In this document: positions 50,582-61,182 of the stretch, piece after piece
How the letters are laid out: the number at the start of each line of letters is the position of its first letter
How positions within the stretch are numbered: position 1 is the stretch's first letter
Source: Roseateles saccharophilus
Lineage (GTDB): Bacteria > Pseudomonadota > Gammaproteobacteria > Burkholderiales > Burkholderiaceae_C
NCBI RefSeq assembly: GCF_004342485.1
Contig: NZ_SMBU01000025.1
Location: forward strand, 21,650-85,649
Direction: 5' to 3'
DNA length: 64,000 bases
Made by a program: the position numbers and the translations under genes
The notes under the pieces: generated by a model
What the model was told of the DNA's origin: nothing
Seen by the model: only the letters and a program-made list of their open reading frames with translations
The model's database searches: none

Positions 50582-51229
50582 GTGAAACCTCCAGTCATCA
50601 ATTTCTCGACGCTGCAGGCCGCCGTCGAGGTGGCCGCCACCCTCGCCTTCGCGCTGTCCGGCCTGCTGGCCGGCGCGCGCAAGCAGCTCGATGCCGTGGG
50701 CCTGTGCGTCGTCGCCGGCTTGTCGGCCTTCGGCGGTGGCACGCTGCGCGACGTGCTGCTGGACCGCCGCCCCTTCTTCTGGGTCGAGCATGCCGACTGG
50801 CTGTGGGCCCTGCTGGCGCTCAGCCTCGGCGCCATGCTCTTCCTGCGCCGGCGCCACCTCGCGCTGACCGAACGCGCCATCCAGTGGCCCGATGCATTGG
50901 GCTTGGGCCTGTTCACGGCCAACGGCAGCCTGCTCGCGCTGGACATGGGCATGCCGGCCATCGTGGCCGTGCTGATGGGCGTCATCACGGCCGTCTTCGG
51001 CGGCGTGCTGCGCGACATCGTCTGCAACGAGATCCCCGCCGCCTTCCACGACCACCGGCCCTATGCGCTGTGCAGCTTCGTCGGCGCCTGGGTGCTGGTG
51101 GCCGCCGTGCAGTTGCAGGCGCCGCAGTGGGCCGCCATCAGCGCCTCGGCCGCCACGGCGGTGCTGCTGCGCGGCTTGGCTCTGTGGACCGGCTGGATGC
51201 TGCCGGTCTGGCGCATCAACAGGCGCTGA
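50582..51229 (+). CDS. TRIC-like (UPF0126) integral membrane protein
   Basis: The 215-residue protein has about six to seven membrane segments in two repeats, each with a Gly-rich turn: SAFGGGTLRDVLLDRRPFFWV and TAVFGGVLRDIVCNEIPAAF. This is the UPF0126/YicG family related to trimeric intracellular cation channels, probably a cation or amino-acid channel. The start is a GTG at 50582; no ATG is suitable. It converges on cadR. Confidence 0.85.
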   Translation: MKPPVINFSTLQAAVEVAATLAFALSGLLAGARKQLDAVGLCVVAGLSAFGGGTLRDVLLDRRPFFWVEHADWLWALLALSLGAMLFLRRRHLALTERAIQWPDALGLGLFTANGSLLALDMGMPAIVAVLMGVITAVFGGVLRDIVCNEIPAAFHDHRPYALCSFVGAWVLVAAVQLQAPQWAAISASAATAVLLRGLALWTGWMLPVWRINRR

Positions 51230-51250
51230 GCACCTGCCGGCCCCGGGGCC

Positions 51251-51709
51251 TCAGTGCCTGTGCACCGAGCGCAGATGGGAGCCCGGCACGGCCGGCACCG
51301 CCGCCCCGCCCTCCTGGGCCGCGGCGGCCAGGCCGTTGAGGATGCCGCACTGGTCGGCCCCCTGGGCCGCGATGCAGCTCCGGCGCAGGTCCCTGAGCTG
51401 GGCCTCCAGCGCACGCAGCTCCTTGATGCGGCGCGAGACATGGCCGATGTGCTCGTCCAGCAGCGCGTTGACGTCGCCGCAATCGCCGCCCGGCGCGTCC
51501 TTCACCCGCAGCAGCACGCGCACCTCGTCCAGCGACATGTCCAGGCCGCGGCAGTAGCGGATGAACTGCAGCCGCTCCAGGTGCACGGCCTCGTAGACCC
51601 GGAAGCCGCCCTGGGTGCGCCCCGGCGCGGGCAGCAACCCCTCGCGCTCGTAGTAGCGGATGGTGTCGACGGCGGTCGACGAGGCGGCGGCAAGTTCGCC
51701 GATCTTCAT
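51251..51709 (-). CDS. cadR: MerR-family cadmium/lead-responsive regulator (CadR/PbrR type)
   Basis: The 152-residue activator has a MerR HTH (MKIGELAAASSTAVDTIRYYEREGLLP), a dimerisation helix, and cysteines at 77, 112 and 121, close to Cys77, Cys112 and Cys119 of known CadR proteins. The C-terminus ends with HLRSVHRH, a His-containing tail. It is divergent from the cadA P-type ATPase and probably controls it through the operator at 51749-51780. ATG 51709; a much longer upstream frame is the antisense of cadA. Confidence 0.92.
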   Translation of the reverse strand: MKIGELAAASSTAVDTIRYYEREGLLPAPGRTQGGFRVYEAVHLERLQFIRYCRGLDMSLDEVRVLLRVKDAPGGDCGDVNALLDEHIGHVSRRIKELRALEAQLRDLRRSCIAAQGADQCGILNGLAAAAQEGGAAVPAVPGSHLRSVHRH

Positions 51710-51748
51710 AGCGGGCTTTCTGGCTTGGAGGGCATCGAGTCTAAGGAC

Positions 51749-51780
51749 TTGACTCTGGAGTTGCTCCAGGGATTCCAATA
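51749..51780 (+). promoter_or_regulatory. MerR-type promoter/operator of cadA
   Basis: TTGACT (51749-51754) and CCAATA (51775-51780) are separated by 20 bp, the over-long spacer typical of MerR-family promoters. Inside it is the perfect dyad CTGGAG-TTG-CTCCAG (51755-51769). The cadA ATG is 26 bases after the -10 box. Confidence 0.75.
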
Positions 51781-51805
51781 ACCTCAATCGCACGAAGACA
51801 AACCC

Positions 51806-54046
<2,241 letters not shown>

Positions 54047-54049
54047 AAA

Positions 54050-54071
54050 ACGGCCGCCCGAGGGCGGCCGT
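54050..54071 (-). terminator. Hairpin between cadA and the nitronate monooxygenase-like gene
   Basis: ACGGCCGCCC and GGGCGGCCGT form a 10-bp stem with a two-base centre. On the minus strand it is followed by TTTTT, so it ends the transcript from the gene at 54092-55045; on the plus strand it could also stop cadA. Confidence 0.8.
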
Positions 54072-54091
54072 CATGTCGAGGCGGCAGTCCT

Positions 54092-55045
54092 TCAGTTCAA
54101 GGCCAGGCGCTCGCGCGCCGCGGCGTATTCGCGCTTGAGCCGCGCCACCAGCTGGGCCGCCGGCACGACCTCGCGCACCGCGCCGATGCCCTGGCCGCTG
54201 CCCCAGATGTCCTTCCAGGCCTTGGCCGCGCCACCGCCGAAGTTCATCTTGCTCGGGTCGCTCTCGGGCAGGTTCTCGGGGTCCAGGCCGGCCGCGACGA
54301 CCGATCCGCGCAGGTAGTTGCCGTGCACGCCGGTGAAGAGGTTGCTATAGACGATGTCGTCGCTGTTGCTGGCCACGATCATCTGCTTGTAGGCGTCGCT
54401 GGCGCGGGCCTCCTCGGTGGCGATGAAGGCCGAGCCGATATAGGCCAGGTCGGCACCCATGGCCTGGGCGGCCAGGATGGCGTCGCCCGTCGCCATCGAG
54501 CCCGACAGCGCCAGCGGGCCGTCGAACCATTCACGGATCTCGTGGATCAGCGCGAAAGGGCTCTTCACGCCCGCATGGCCGCCGGCGCCTGCAGCCACCG
54601 CGATGAGACCGTCGGCGCCCTTCTCGATGGCCTTCTTCGCGAACTTGTTGTTGATGATGTCGTGCAGCACGATGCCGCCCCAGGCATGCACGGCCTGATT
54701 GACGTCCTCGCGCGCACCGAGGCTGGTGATGACGATGGGCACCTTGTACTTGGCGCAGACCTGCATGTCGTGCTCGAGTCGCTCGTTGCTCTTGTGCACG
54801 ATCTGGTTGATCGCGAAGGGCGCGGCGGGCTTGTCCGGGTTGGCGCGGTTGTAGGCCGCCAGCGTTTCGGTGATCTCCGCCAGCCATTCGTCGAGCTGCT
54901 CGGCGGGCCGGGCGTTGAGCGCCGGCATGGAGCCGACGACGCCGGCCTTGCACTGCTCGATGACGAGCTTGGGGTTGCTGATGATGAACAGCGGCGAGCC
55001 GATGACCGGCAGCGGCAGGTTCTTCAGGATGGGAGGCAGGGCCAA
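54092..55045 (-). CDS. Nitronate monooxygenase-like flavin enzyme (NPD family)
   Basis: The 317-residue TIM-barrel FMN protein has PLPVIGSPLFIISNPKLVIEQCKAGVVGSMPALNAR at the N-terminus, then GADGLIAVAAGAGGHAG and LSGSMATGDAILAAQAMGADLAYIGSAFIATEEA, all of the 2-nitropropane dioxygenase/enoyl reductase family. Substrate not known. The start is taken as TTG at 55045 with GGAG nine bases before; a GTG at 55078 is in frame with no such site. It lies 61 bp from the acyl-CoA dehydrogenase, so a role in fatty acid metabolism is possible. Confidence 0.85.
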   Translation of the reverse strand: MALPPILKNLPLPVIGSPLFIISNPKLVIEQCKAGVVGSMPALNARPAEQLDEWLAEITETLAAYNRANPDKPAAPFAINQIVHKSNERLEHDMQVCAKYKVPIVITSLGAREDVNQAVHAWGGIVLHDIINNKFAKKAIEKGADGLIAVAAGAGGHAGVKSPFALIHEIREWFDGPLALSGSMATGDAILAAQAMGADLAYIGSAFIATEEARASDAYKQMIVASNSDDIVYSNLFTGVHGNYLRGSVVAAGLDPENLPESDPSKMNFGGGAAKAWKDIWGSGQGIGAVREVVPAAQLVARLKREYAAARERLALN

Positions 55046-55106
55046 ATTGATGTCTCCGGTCGGTTGAGGTCGGAGCACGCTGCGCGTGGTCCGACCCGCA
55101 AGGTCA

Positions 55107-56924
55107 TCAGAATGCGTCGAGGCTCAGTTCGGTGACGCTGTCGGCGCCATCGACGATGGCGGCACGCAGCGACGCCGTGCGCGGCAGGATGTGCTCGGCG
55201 TAGAAGCGTGCGGTCGTGATCTTGGCTTCCATGAAGGCCTTGTCTGTCGCCAACGCGTCTTCCGCCACCATCAACGCACGCGCCAGCTGCCAGCCGGCGA
55301 CGAGGTTGCCGGCCAGCATCAGATAGGGCACCGAGCCGGCATAGGCGGCGTTCGGGCTGGCCTTGGCGGAGGCTGCGATGAAGTCGACCACGGCGAGGAA
55401 GTCCTCGCGCGAGGCACGCAGGGCCTTCAGTACCGCGCGGGCGGCCGCGCTGTCGCGCTTGGCCAGTGCCGCCTCGGTGACTTCGATCTGGCCCGCGATG
55501 CCACGCGCCAGCTGGCCGCCGTCACGCGCCGTCTTGCGGCCGACGAGGTCGTTGGCCTGGATGGCCGTCGTGCCCTCGTAAATGGTCAGGATCTTGGCAT
55601 CGCGGTAGTACTGGGCCGCGCCGGTCTCCTCGATGAAGCCCATGCCGCCGTGCACCTGCACGCCCAGCGACGTGACCTCCAGGCTCATCTCGGTGCTGTA
55701 GCCCTTCACCAGCGGCACCATGAAGTCGTAGAAGGCCTGGTTCTGCTTGCGGGCCTCGGCGTCGGGGTGATGGTGGGCCGCGTCGAAGGCCGCAGCGGCC
55801 GTGCTCGCCATCGCGCGGCAGCCCTCGGTCAGCGAGCGCATCGTCATCAGCATGCGGCGCACATCGGGGTGGTGGATGATGGCCGCGCTGCCGGCCACGG
55901 AACCATCCACGGGGCGCGACTGCACGCGGTCCTTCGCGTAGGCCGCGGCCTTCTGGTAGGCGCGGTCGGCGATGGCGACGCCCTGCAGCCCGACGCCATA
56001 GCGGGCCGCGTTCATCATGATGAACATGTACTCGAGGCCGCGGTTCTCCTGGCCGATGAGCTGGCCCACGGCGCCGGGGCCGGCGCCGTTCGCACACATC
56101 GCCGCCGTGCCGTCGCCGAACTGCAGCACGGCCGTCGGGCTGGCCTTGATGCCCATCTTGTGCTCGATGGACACGCAGTGCGCGTCGTTGCGCGCGCCCA
56201 GCGAGCCATCCGCATTGACGAGGAACTTGGGCACCAGAAACAGGCTGATGCCCTTCACGCCCTCCGGCGCGCCCGCCACGCGGGCCAGCACGAGGTGGAC
56301 GATGTTCTCGGCCATGTCGTGCTCACCATAGGTGATGAAGATCTTGGTGCCGAAGATCTTGTAGCTGCCGTCAGGCTGGGGCTCGGCGCGCGTGCGCACC
56401 AGGGCCAGGTCGGAACCGGCCTGCGGCTCGGTCAGGTTCATCGTGCCGGTCCAGCTGCCGTCCAGCAGCTTGGGGATGAAGGTGGCCTTCTGCACGTCGC
56501 TGCCGGCGGTCAGCAGTGCCTCGACGGCGCCGTCGGTCAGCAGCGGGCACAGCGCGAAGCTCATATTGGCCGCCTGCAGCATCTCGGCACAGGCCGCGGC
56601 GATGGTCTTGGGCGCGCCCTGTCCACCGAACTCGGTCGGGTGCACCAGGCCCTGCCAGCCGCCTTCGGCATAGGCACGGAAGGCCTGCTTGAAGCCGGGC
56701 GTCGTCGTGACGACGCCGTCCTTCCAGCTCGAAGGGTTCTTGTCGCCCTCGAAGTTCAGCGGCGCGATGACGTCCTGCGTCAGCTTGGCACACTCCTCCA
56801 GCACGGCACCGGCCGTGTCCAGGCCGAAGTCGGCAAATGCGGGGACTTGATGCGTCAGCGTCTCCAGGCCAGCCAGATGCTGGATGTTGAAGAGCATGTC
56901 CTTGACGGGGGCTTGGTAACTCAT
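55107..56924 (-). CDS. Acyl-CoA dehydrogenase, large DmdC-like type
   Basis: The 605-residue flavoprotein dehydrogenates acyl-CoA and feeds electrons to ETF. It has the family pattern LTEPQAGSDLALVRTRA, KIFITYGEHD, GLEYMFIMMNAARYGVG, the signature YYRDAKILTIYEGTTAIQANDLVGRK and a C-terminal extension of the kind seen in DmdC (3-methylmercaptopropionyl-CoA dehydrogenase) and long-chain enzymes. Its exact chain preference cannot be assigned. It is next to etfBA, separated from etfA by a terminator. Confidence 0.92.
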   Translation of the reverse strand: MSYQAPVKDMLFNIQHLAGLETLTHQVPAFADFGLDTAGAVLEECAKLTQDVIAPLNFEGDKNPSSWKDGVVTTTPGFKQAFRAYAEGGWQGLVHPTEFGGQGAPKTIAAACAEMLQAANMSFALCPLLTDGAVEALLTAGSDVQKATFIPKLLDGSWTGTMNLTEPQAGSDLALVRTRAEPQPDGSYKIFGTKIFITYGEHDMAENIVHLVLARVAGAPEGVKGISLFLVPKFLVNADGSLGARNDAHCVSIEHKMGIKASPTAVLQFGDGTAAMCANGAGPGAVGQLIGQENRGLEYMFIMMNAARYGVGLQGVAIADRAYQKAAAYAKDRVQSRPVDGSVAGSAAIIHHPDVRRMLMTMRSLTEGCRAMASTAAAAFDAAHHHPDAEARKQNQAFYDFMVPLVKGYSTEMSLEVTSLGVQVHGGMGFIEETGAAQYYRDAKILTIYEGTTAIQANDLVGRKTARDGGQLARGIAGQIEVTEAALAKRDSAAARAVLKALRASREDFLAVVDFIAASAKASPNAAYAGSVPYLMLAGNLVAGWQLARALMVAEDALATDKAFMEAKITTARFYAEHILPRTASLRAAIVDGADSVTELSLDAF

Positions 56925-56949
56925 TTGTTCCTCCTGGTGGAAACAAAAA

Positions 56950-56979
56950 GGGCGCCGCGACAGTTTCAGTCGGGCGCCC
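56950..56979 (-). terminator. Rho-independent terminator after etfA
   Basis: GGGCGCC (56950-56956) and GGCGCCC (56973-56979) pair, and on the minus strand are followed by TTTTTGTTT. It ends or attenuates etfBA before the dehydrogenase gene. Confidence 0.8.
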
Positions 56980-57003
56980 GGCAGTGATCGGCGCTGGGGT
57001 TGC

Positions 57004-57936
57004 TTACAGCGCGGCGACGAGTTCGGGCACGGCCGTGAACAGATCGGCCTCGAGGCCGTAGTCGGCCACCGAGAAGATCGGCGCCTCCGGGTCCTTGTTG
57101 ATCGCGACGATGACCTTGGAGTCCTTCATGCCGGCCAGGTGCTGGATGGCGCCGGAGATGCCGCAGGCCACGTAGAGCTGGGGCGCGACGATCTTGCCGG
57201 TCTGGCCGACCTGCCAGTCGTTGGGTGCATAGCCGGCGTCGACGGCGGCGCGGCTGGCGCCGAGCGCTGCGCCCAGCTTGTCCGCCAGCGGCGTCAGCAC
57301 TTCCATGAACTTGTCGTTGCTGCCCAGCGCACGGCCGCCCGACACAATGATCTTGGCGGCGGTCAGCTCGGGGCGGTCGCTCTTGGTGACCTCACGGCCG
57401 ACGAAGCTGCTCTTGCCGGAGTCGGCGGCGGCAGCCACGGTCTCGACGGCGGCAGAGCCACCGCTGGCGGCGGCCGGGTCGAAGCCGGTCGTGCGCACGG
57501 TGATGACCTTGGTGGCGTCGGCGCTCTGCACTGTGGCGATGGCGTTGCCGGCGTAGATGGGGCGCTCGAAGGTGTCGGCAGCGACGACCTTGGTGATGTC
57601 GCTGATCTGGCCCACGTCCAGCAGCGCAGCGACGCGCGGCGCGACGTTCTTGCCAGCCGCGGTGGCGGGGAAGAGGATATGGCTGTAGCCCGGGGCCAGC
57701 GCGATCACCTGCGCGGCGACGTTCTCGGCCAGGCCTTCGGCCAGCGCGGCGGCATCGGCGTGCAGCACCTTGGCGACACCGGCGATCTGCGCAGCGGCCG
57801 AGGCGGCGGCGGCGGCGTTGTGGCCGGCCACCAGCACATGCACGTCGCCGCCCAGGGCGGCAGCGGCGGTGACGGTGTTCAGCGTGGCGGACTTCAGGGT
57901 GCCGTGGTCGTGTTCGGCAATGACGAGTGCGGTCAT
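57004..57936 (-). CDS. etfA: Electron transfer flavoprotein alpha subunit
   Basis: EtfA binds FAD and with EtfB carries electrons from acyl-CoA dehydrogenases to ETF-ubiquinone oxidoreductase. The 310-residue protein has the C-terminal FAD-binding domain with [50 protein letters not shown] and [13 protein letters not shown], ending [20 protein letters not shown] 57936. It is downstream of etfB across an 86-bp gap that holds a dispersed repeat. Confidence 0.96.
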   Translation of the reverse strand: MTALVIAEHDHGTLKSATLNTVTAAAALGGDVHVLVAGHNAAAAASAAAQIAGVAKVLHADAAALAEGLAENVAAQVIALAPGYSHILFPATAAGKNVAPRVAALLDVGQISDITKVVAADTFERPIYAGNAIATVQSADATKVITVRTTGFDPAAASGGSAAVETVAAAADSGKSSFVGREVTKSDRPELTAAKIIVSGGRALGSNDKFMEVLTPLADKLGAALGASRAAVDAGYAPNDWQVGQTGKIVAPQLYVACGISGAIQHLAGMKDSKVIVAINKDPEAPIFSVADYGLEADLFTAVPELVAAL

Positions 57937-57955
57937 CTCAATGTCTCCAAATCCT

Positions 57956-58008
57956 AGTCAGTTGAGGACAGTGCTGGCGGCTGCGCCGCGAAGGTCTGTC
58001 CCGCAAAG
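57956..58008. repeat. Dispersed hairpin repeat, family 2, copy 2 (etfB-etfA gap)
   Basis: Arms GGACAG (57966-57971) and CTGTCC (57996-58001) with an inner GCGGC-TGC-GCCGC hairpin, flanked by GTCAGTTG and CGCAAAG. Reverse complement matches 5351-5404 in the arms and both flanks, while the centre differs. It lies inside the etfBA transcript. Confidence 0.75.
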
Positions 58009-58022
58009 TCTTTAAACGGCGC

Positions 58023-58778
58023 TCAGATGACCTTGGCTTCGGTCTTCAGCTTCGTCACCAGCGTGGCGACATCGGGCACCTTGACGCCGGCGCCACGCTT
58101 GGGCGGCTCGCCGACCTTGAGGGTCTTGATGCGCGGCGCCACGTCCACGCCCAGGTCGGCGGGCTTGACGATGTCCAGCGGCTTCTTCTTGGCCTTCATG
58201 ATGTTGGGCAGCGTGACGTAGCGCGGTTCGTTCAGGCGCAGGTCGGTGGTCACGACGGCGGGCAGGCTCAGGGAGACCGTCTCCAGGCCGCCGTCCACTT
58301 CACGGGTCACGCTGACCTTGTCGCCGGCCACTTCGACCTTGGAAGCGAAGGTGCCCTGCGGCATGCCGGTAAGGGCGGCCAGCATCTGGCCGGTCTGGTT
58401 GCAGTCGTCGTCGATGGCCTGCTTGCCCAGGATCACGAGGCTCGGGCCTTCCTTGTCGACCAGGGCCTTGAGCAGCTTGGCGACGGCCAGGGGCTGCAGT
58501 TCGAGGTCGGCGGGGGTCTCGACCAGGATGGCGCGGTCCGCGCCGATGGCCATGGCCGTGCGCAGCGTCTCCTGGCACTGCGTGACACCGCAGGACACGG
58601 CGATCACCTCGGTGACCGCGCCTTTTTCCTTCAGGCGCACGGCTTCTTCGACGGCGATCTCGTCGAAGGGGTTCATCGACATCTTCACGTTGGCGATGTC
58701 GACGCCCGTGCCGTCGCTCTTGACGCGCACCTTGACGTTGTAGTCGACGACGCGTTTGACAGGGACCAAGACCTTCAT
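58023..58778 (-). CDS. etfB: Electron transfer flavoprotein beta subunit
   Basis: EtfB binds AMP and docks partner dehydrogenases. The 251-residue protein begins [23 protein letters not shown] and has the family stretch [77 protein letters not shown], and [30 protein letters not shown]. It starts the etfBA unit at ATG 58778. Confidence 0.97.
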   Translation of the reverse strand: MKVLVPVKRVVDYNVKVRVKSDGTGVDIANVKMSMNPFDEIAVEEAVRLKEKGAVTEVIAVSCGVTQCQETLRTAMAIGADRAILVETPADLELQPLAVAKLLKALVDKEGPSLVILGKQAIDDDCNQTGQMLAALTGMPQGTFASKVEVAGDKVSVTREVDGGLETVSLSLPAVVTTDLRLNEPRYVTLPNIMKAKKKPLDIVKPADLGVDVAPRIKTLKVGEPPKRGAGVKVPDVATLVTKLKTEAKVI

Positions 58779-58951
58779 CGAAAACTCCAGCTCGAATTGA
58801 CGTAAACGTTAATTGGATTCTAAGGGGCGCTCGTCGCGGAGCCATGCCTAAAAAAGCACGATCGTTCTATTCTAGCGATAGGCCGGGTCGCAGCGGGCGA
58901 AGTCTTTGTGGGGATGCCTCTCGAAATCGTGAAGCTAGACTGCACGCGCCC

Positions 58952-59752
58952 ATGCAGACTGACTCCCTCACACGCCGCGAGATCGGCGTCTTCGACTCCG
59001 GCGTCGGCGGCTTCACGGTGCTGCGCGAACTGCGCGCGCTGCTGCCCAGTGCCCGGCTGCGCTATCTGGCCGACACAGCCTACGCGCCCTATGGCAACCG
59101 CAGCCCGGAGGACATCCGCGCGCGCAGCACCGCGATCACCGAGCACCTGATCGAGCAGGGGGCCGAACTCATCGTCATCGCCTGCAACACGGCCACGGCC
59201 CACGCCATCGAGGCCCTGCGCGCCCGCTGGCCCGCCCTGCCCTTCGTCGGCACCGAACCGGGTATCAAGCCCGCCGTGGCGGCGACGCGCAACGGCTGCA
59301 TCGGCCTGCTGGCCACGCCCGCGACCGCCGCGAGCGCACGGCTGCGGGCCCTGATCGAAAGGCATGCCGGGGCGAGCGAGGTCGTCGTGCAAGGCTGCCC
59401 GGGCATCGTCGACCACATCGAGGCCGGCGATCTCGACAGCACCGAACTTCGCGCGCTGGTCGCTCACCACTGCGAGCCACTGCGCGCTGCGGGCGTCGAC
59501 ACGGCCCTGCTGGGCTGCACCCACTACCCGCTGATCGAGCCGCTGTGGCAGGCCGCCCTCGGCCCGGGTGTCACGTTGCTGCACATCGAGACCGCCGTCG
59601 CCCGCCGCGCCGCTGACCTCTGGGCGCCAGGCCCCGAGTCGCCCGCGCTCCATATCGAAACCAGCGGCGACCCGGCCGCGCTGCGCGCCTGGGTCGAACG
59701 CGTGCTGGGCTGGCACGAGCCGAAAGTGCAGCGCTGGCCCGCCGCCTTGTGA
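58952..59752 (+). CDS. murI: Glutamate racemase
   Basis: MurI makes D-glutamate for peptidoglycan. The 266-residue protein has GVFDSGVGGFTVLRELRALLP, the catalytic pair C78 in VIACNTATAHA and C189 in LLGCTHYPLI, and YLADTAYAPYG. ATG at 58952 (MQTDSLTRREIGVFDSG) is chosen; a 36-residue upstream extension looks non-coding. It is divergent from etfB. Confidence 0.95.
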   Translation: MQTDSLTRREIGVFDSGVGGFTVLRELRALLPSARLRYLADTAYAPYGNRSPEDIRARSTAITEHLIEQGAELIVIACNTATAHAIEALRARWPALPFVGTEPGIKPAVAATRNGCIGLLATPATAASARLRALIERHAGASEVVVQGCPGIVDHIEAGDLDSTELRALVAHHCEPLRAAGVDTALLGCTHYPLIEPLWQAALGPGVTLLHIETAVARRAADLWAPGPESPALHIETSGDPAALRAWVERVLGWHEPKVQRWPAAL

Positions 59753-59761
59753 ATTTGGCGC

Positions 59762-59788
59762 TCAAGTCGGCGCCGGAACAGCCGATAG
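59762..59788 (+). promoter_or_regulatory. Candidate sigma-28 (FliA) promoter of the YjfB-like gene
   Basis: TCAAGTCG (59762-59769), 11 bp, then GCCGATAG (59781-59788) match the FliA consensus TAAAGTTT-N11-GCCGATAA in 5 of 8 and 7 of 8 positions with exact spacing. The ATG lies seven bases further on, so the transcript would be nearly leaderless. Confidence 0.55.
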
Positions 59789-59795
59789 GCCGGGA

Positions 59796-60011
59796 ATGGA
59801 CATCGCCAATTCCGCCAACGTCAGCGCGGCCGTCAGCAACGCATCCAACGGCGCCCCTGGCACCGTTCAAGGCGCGGCCAGCACCCTGGTGCTCAGAAAG
59901 GCGCTGGACGTGCAGGCCACAAGCGCCATCGCTCTGCTCAATGCGCTGCCGCAACAGCCGGCCCTGGCGACGCAGGGCAGCGTGGGGCGCAACGTCAACA
60001 CCTTTGCCTGA
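59796..60011 (+). CDS. YjfB-family putative motility protein
   Basis: A 71-residue protein starting MDIANSANVSAAVSNAS with LRKALDVQATSAIALLNALP and ending with QGSVGRNVNTFA. This is the small YjfB family (PF14070-like), which is linked to motility genes but has no proven function. It is 43 bp after murI. A flagellar-type promoter directly before it supports the assignment. Family recognition is from pattern only. Confidence 0.75.
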   Translation: MDIANSANVSAAVSNASNGAPGTVQGAASTLVLRKALDVQATSAIALLNALPQQPALATQGSVGRNVNTFA

Positions 60012-60114
60012 GCGGGACGGGCATTGAACAATGCCAGCCAGGCCGCATGGATGCTAGCCATGTGCTATGGAGACGGGTGTTCGTTCCCCCATTTGTTCCC
60101 CCACCGCCCTTTCG

Positions 60115-60432
60115 CTACCCCTTCGAACCTTGCGGTACGTCTTGATGACGATCGCCCACCAAAGACACTTTGCTTGCATCCACGCTGTGCGGTGAAGGAA
60201 TCGGGACCGCCTGCAGGCTGACGCTTTGCACAAAGACCGCAGCACCTGGATAGGGAGGCTCGTTCGGAACGGGCTGAAAACCTCCGACGGTGATGCCTAT
60301 GCCGAAGGAGGCTTCATAGAGACCTTCCTTTATTCCGTAGTGCTTGATCAGTACGGTGGTGAGTTCGGCGATCGTCAACGTCTGCTTCGCAGCTTCCTCG
60401 GGGGGGTTGGGAGTCTGTTGAGTGTTGCTCAT
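60115..60432 (-). CDS. Unknown protein encoded directly after hicB
   Basis: The 105-residue product matches no family I know. It has an N-terminal polar stretch (MSNTQQTPNPPEE), a helical part LTIAELTTVLIKHYGIKEGLYEASFGIGITVGG and a Pro/Val-rich end. Its ATG at 60432 lies three bases from the hicB stop (TGATCATG), so it belongs to the hicA-hicB transcript and is probably translationally coupled. It may be a third component or accessory of the module. Confidence 0.6.
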   Translation of the reverse strand: MSNTQQTPNPPEEAAKQTLTIAELTTVLIKHYGIKEGLYEASFGIGITVGGFQPVPNEPPYPGAAVFVQSVSLQAVPIPSPHSVDASKVSLVGDRHQDVPQGSKG

Positions 60433-60434
60433 GA

Positions 60435-60884
60435 TCAATGCGTCGCTCGTGCTTGGACTGGGGTGTCCCTGAGAACCACCTCTTGAGCGGTGCCAGACTG
60501 CACGTTGACCTGCATCGACTCAATGACGACCTGCGGGACGGCCTTCTGCTCGACGGGCGTCGAGCAGAGCTTGACCACCGACAACTCGTTCAGTGTCATT
60601 CCCTTTGCACTGGCTTCCAGCGCCAGGGCCCGATGCTGGTCGGAGGTCATACGGACTTGGAACGCACCGCTGAACGGGCGGTCGGGCTCCTTACCCAACT
60701 GCGCGCACATCGCCAGGTAGTCGTCTACCGCCTCCTCAAACGCAGTCTGCAGCCCGTCGACACCTGGGCTGGTGAAAGTAACGAGGTCAAGGACATAAAG
60801 CACCTTCCCATGAAGGTACTTCGCCTCGAGGTCGACGTCGATCGACCCGATGTAGCCCCTGTACAGCTTCGTGGCGTTGGTCAT
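60435..60884 (-). CDS. hicB: HicB-family antitoxin
   Basis: HicB neutralises HicA and represses the operon. The 149-residue protein has an N-terminal partial RNase H-like fold (YRGYIGSIDVDLEAKYLHGKVLYVLDLVTFTSPGVDGLQTAFEEAVDDYLAMCAQLGKEPDRPFSG) and a ribbon-helix-helix-like stretch QVRMTSDQHRALALEASAKGMTLNELSVVKL at about 75-105 for DNA binding. ATG at 60884 overlaps the hicA stop (ATGA). Confidence 0.85.
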   Translation of the reverse strand: MTNATKLYRGYIGSIDVDLEAKYLHGKVLYVLDLVTFTSPGVDGLQTAFEEAVDDYLAMCAQLGKEPDRPFSGAFQVRMTSDQHRALALEASAKGMTLNELSVVKLCSTPVEQKAVPQVVIESMQVNVQSGTAQEVVLRDTPVQARATH

Positions 60885-61138
60885 TGGATGAAATTCAGTT
60901 CAATCAAAAAATCGCGTACCTGCGCGACCGCAGCTTTGTCCATCTCGGGCTGTGGATGCGGCTTGTGCAAGCTAATCACCCGCTGCGACCCAGCGTGAAA
61001 GAAACGACAACGTGACCCGGAACCTTGAACCTCCTGGAACCCCATCGAGACCAGCAGCGCCGCCATGTCCGCCCAACGCAAATCGGCGGGCGGCGGGCGG
61101 CGGAGCAGCTTCTCGATGGTCTTGTCGTGCTTTCCCAT
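60881..61138 (-). CDS. hicA: HicA-family mRNA interferase toxin
   Basis: HicA cleaves mRNA independently of the ribosome. The 85-residue protein has the double-stranded RNA-binding-like pattern WADMAALLVSMGFQEVQGSGSRCRFFH...VISLHKPHPQPEMDKAAVAQVRDFLIE; the conserved active His is in LHKPHP. It is somewhat longer than the usual ~60 residues because of an N-terminal MGKHDKTIEKLLRRPPP stretch. It precedes hicB with a 4-base overlap. Confidence 0.85.
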   Translation of the reverse strand: MGKHDKTIEKLLRRPPPADLRWADMAALLVSMGFQEVQGSGSRCRFFHAGSQRVISLHKPHPQPEMDKAAVAQVRDFLIELNFIQ

Positions 61139-61160
61139 GTAACTTTAGACGGTCGGGCAT

Positions 61161-61182
61161 TGTCAACCAAAAAATAGTTGAC
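61161..61182 (-). promoter_or_regulatory. Candidate hicAB operator and -35 box
   Basis: GTCAAC (61162-61167) and GTTGAC (61177-61182) are an inverted repeat with a 9-base A/T-rich spacer. On the minus strand one arm is inside TTGACA (61161-61166), a consensus -35 box, 23 bases before the hicA ATG. HicB proteins repress by binding such repeats. Confidence 0.5.

Noticed and set aside
58873..58884. Second CGATAGGCCGGG before murI, like the FliA-type box before yjfB
   Set aside because: No matching -35 half at the right spacing and murI starts far downstream.
60083..60103. Two copies of GTTCCCCCA 12 bp apart near the island edge
   Set aside because: Could be an attachment site, but no second copy was found at the other end, so it is not called as att.
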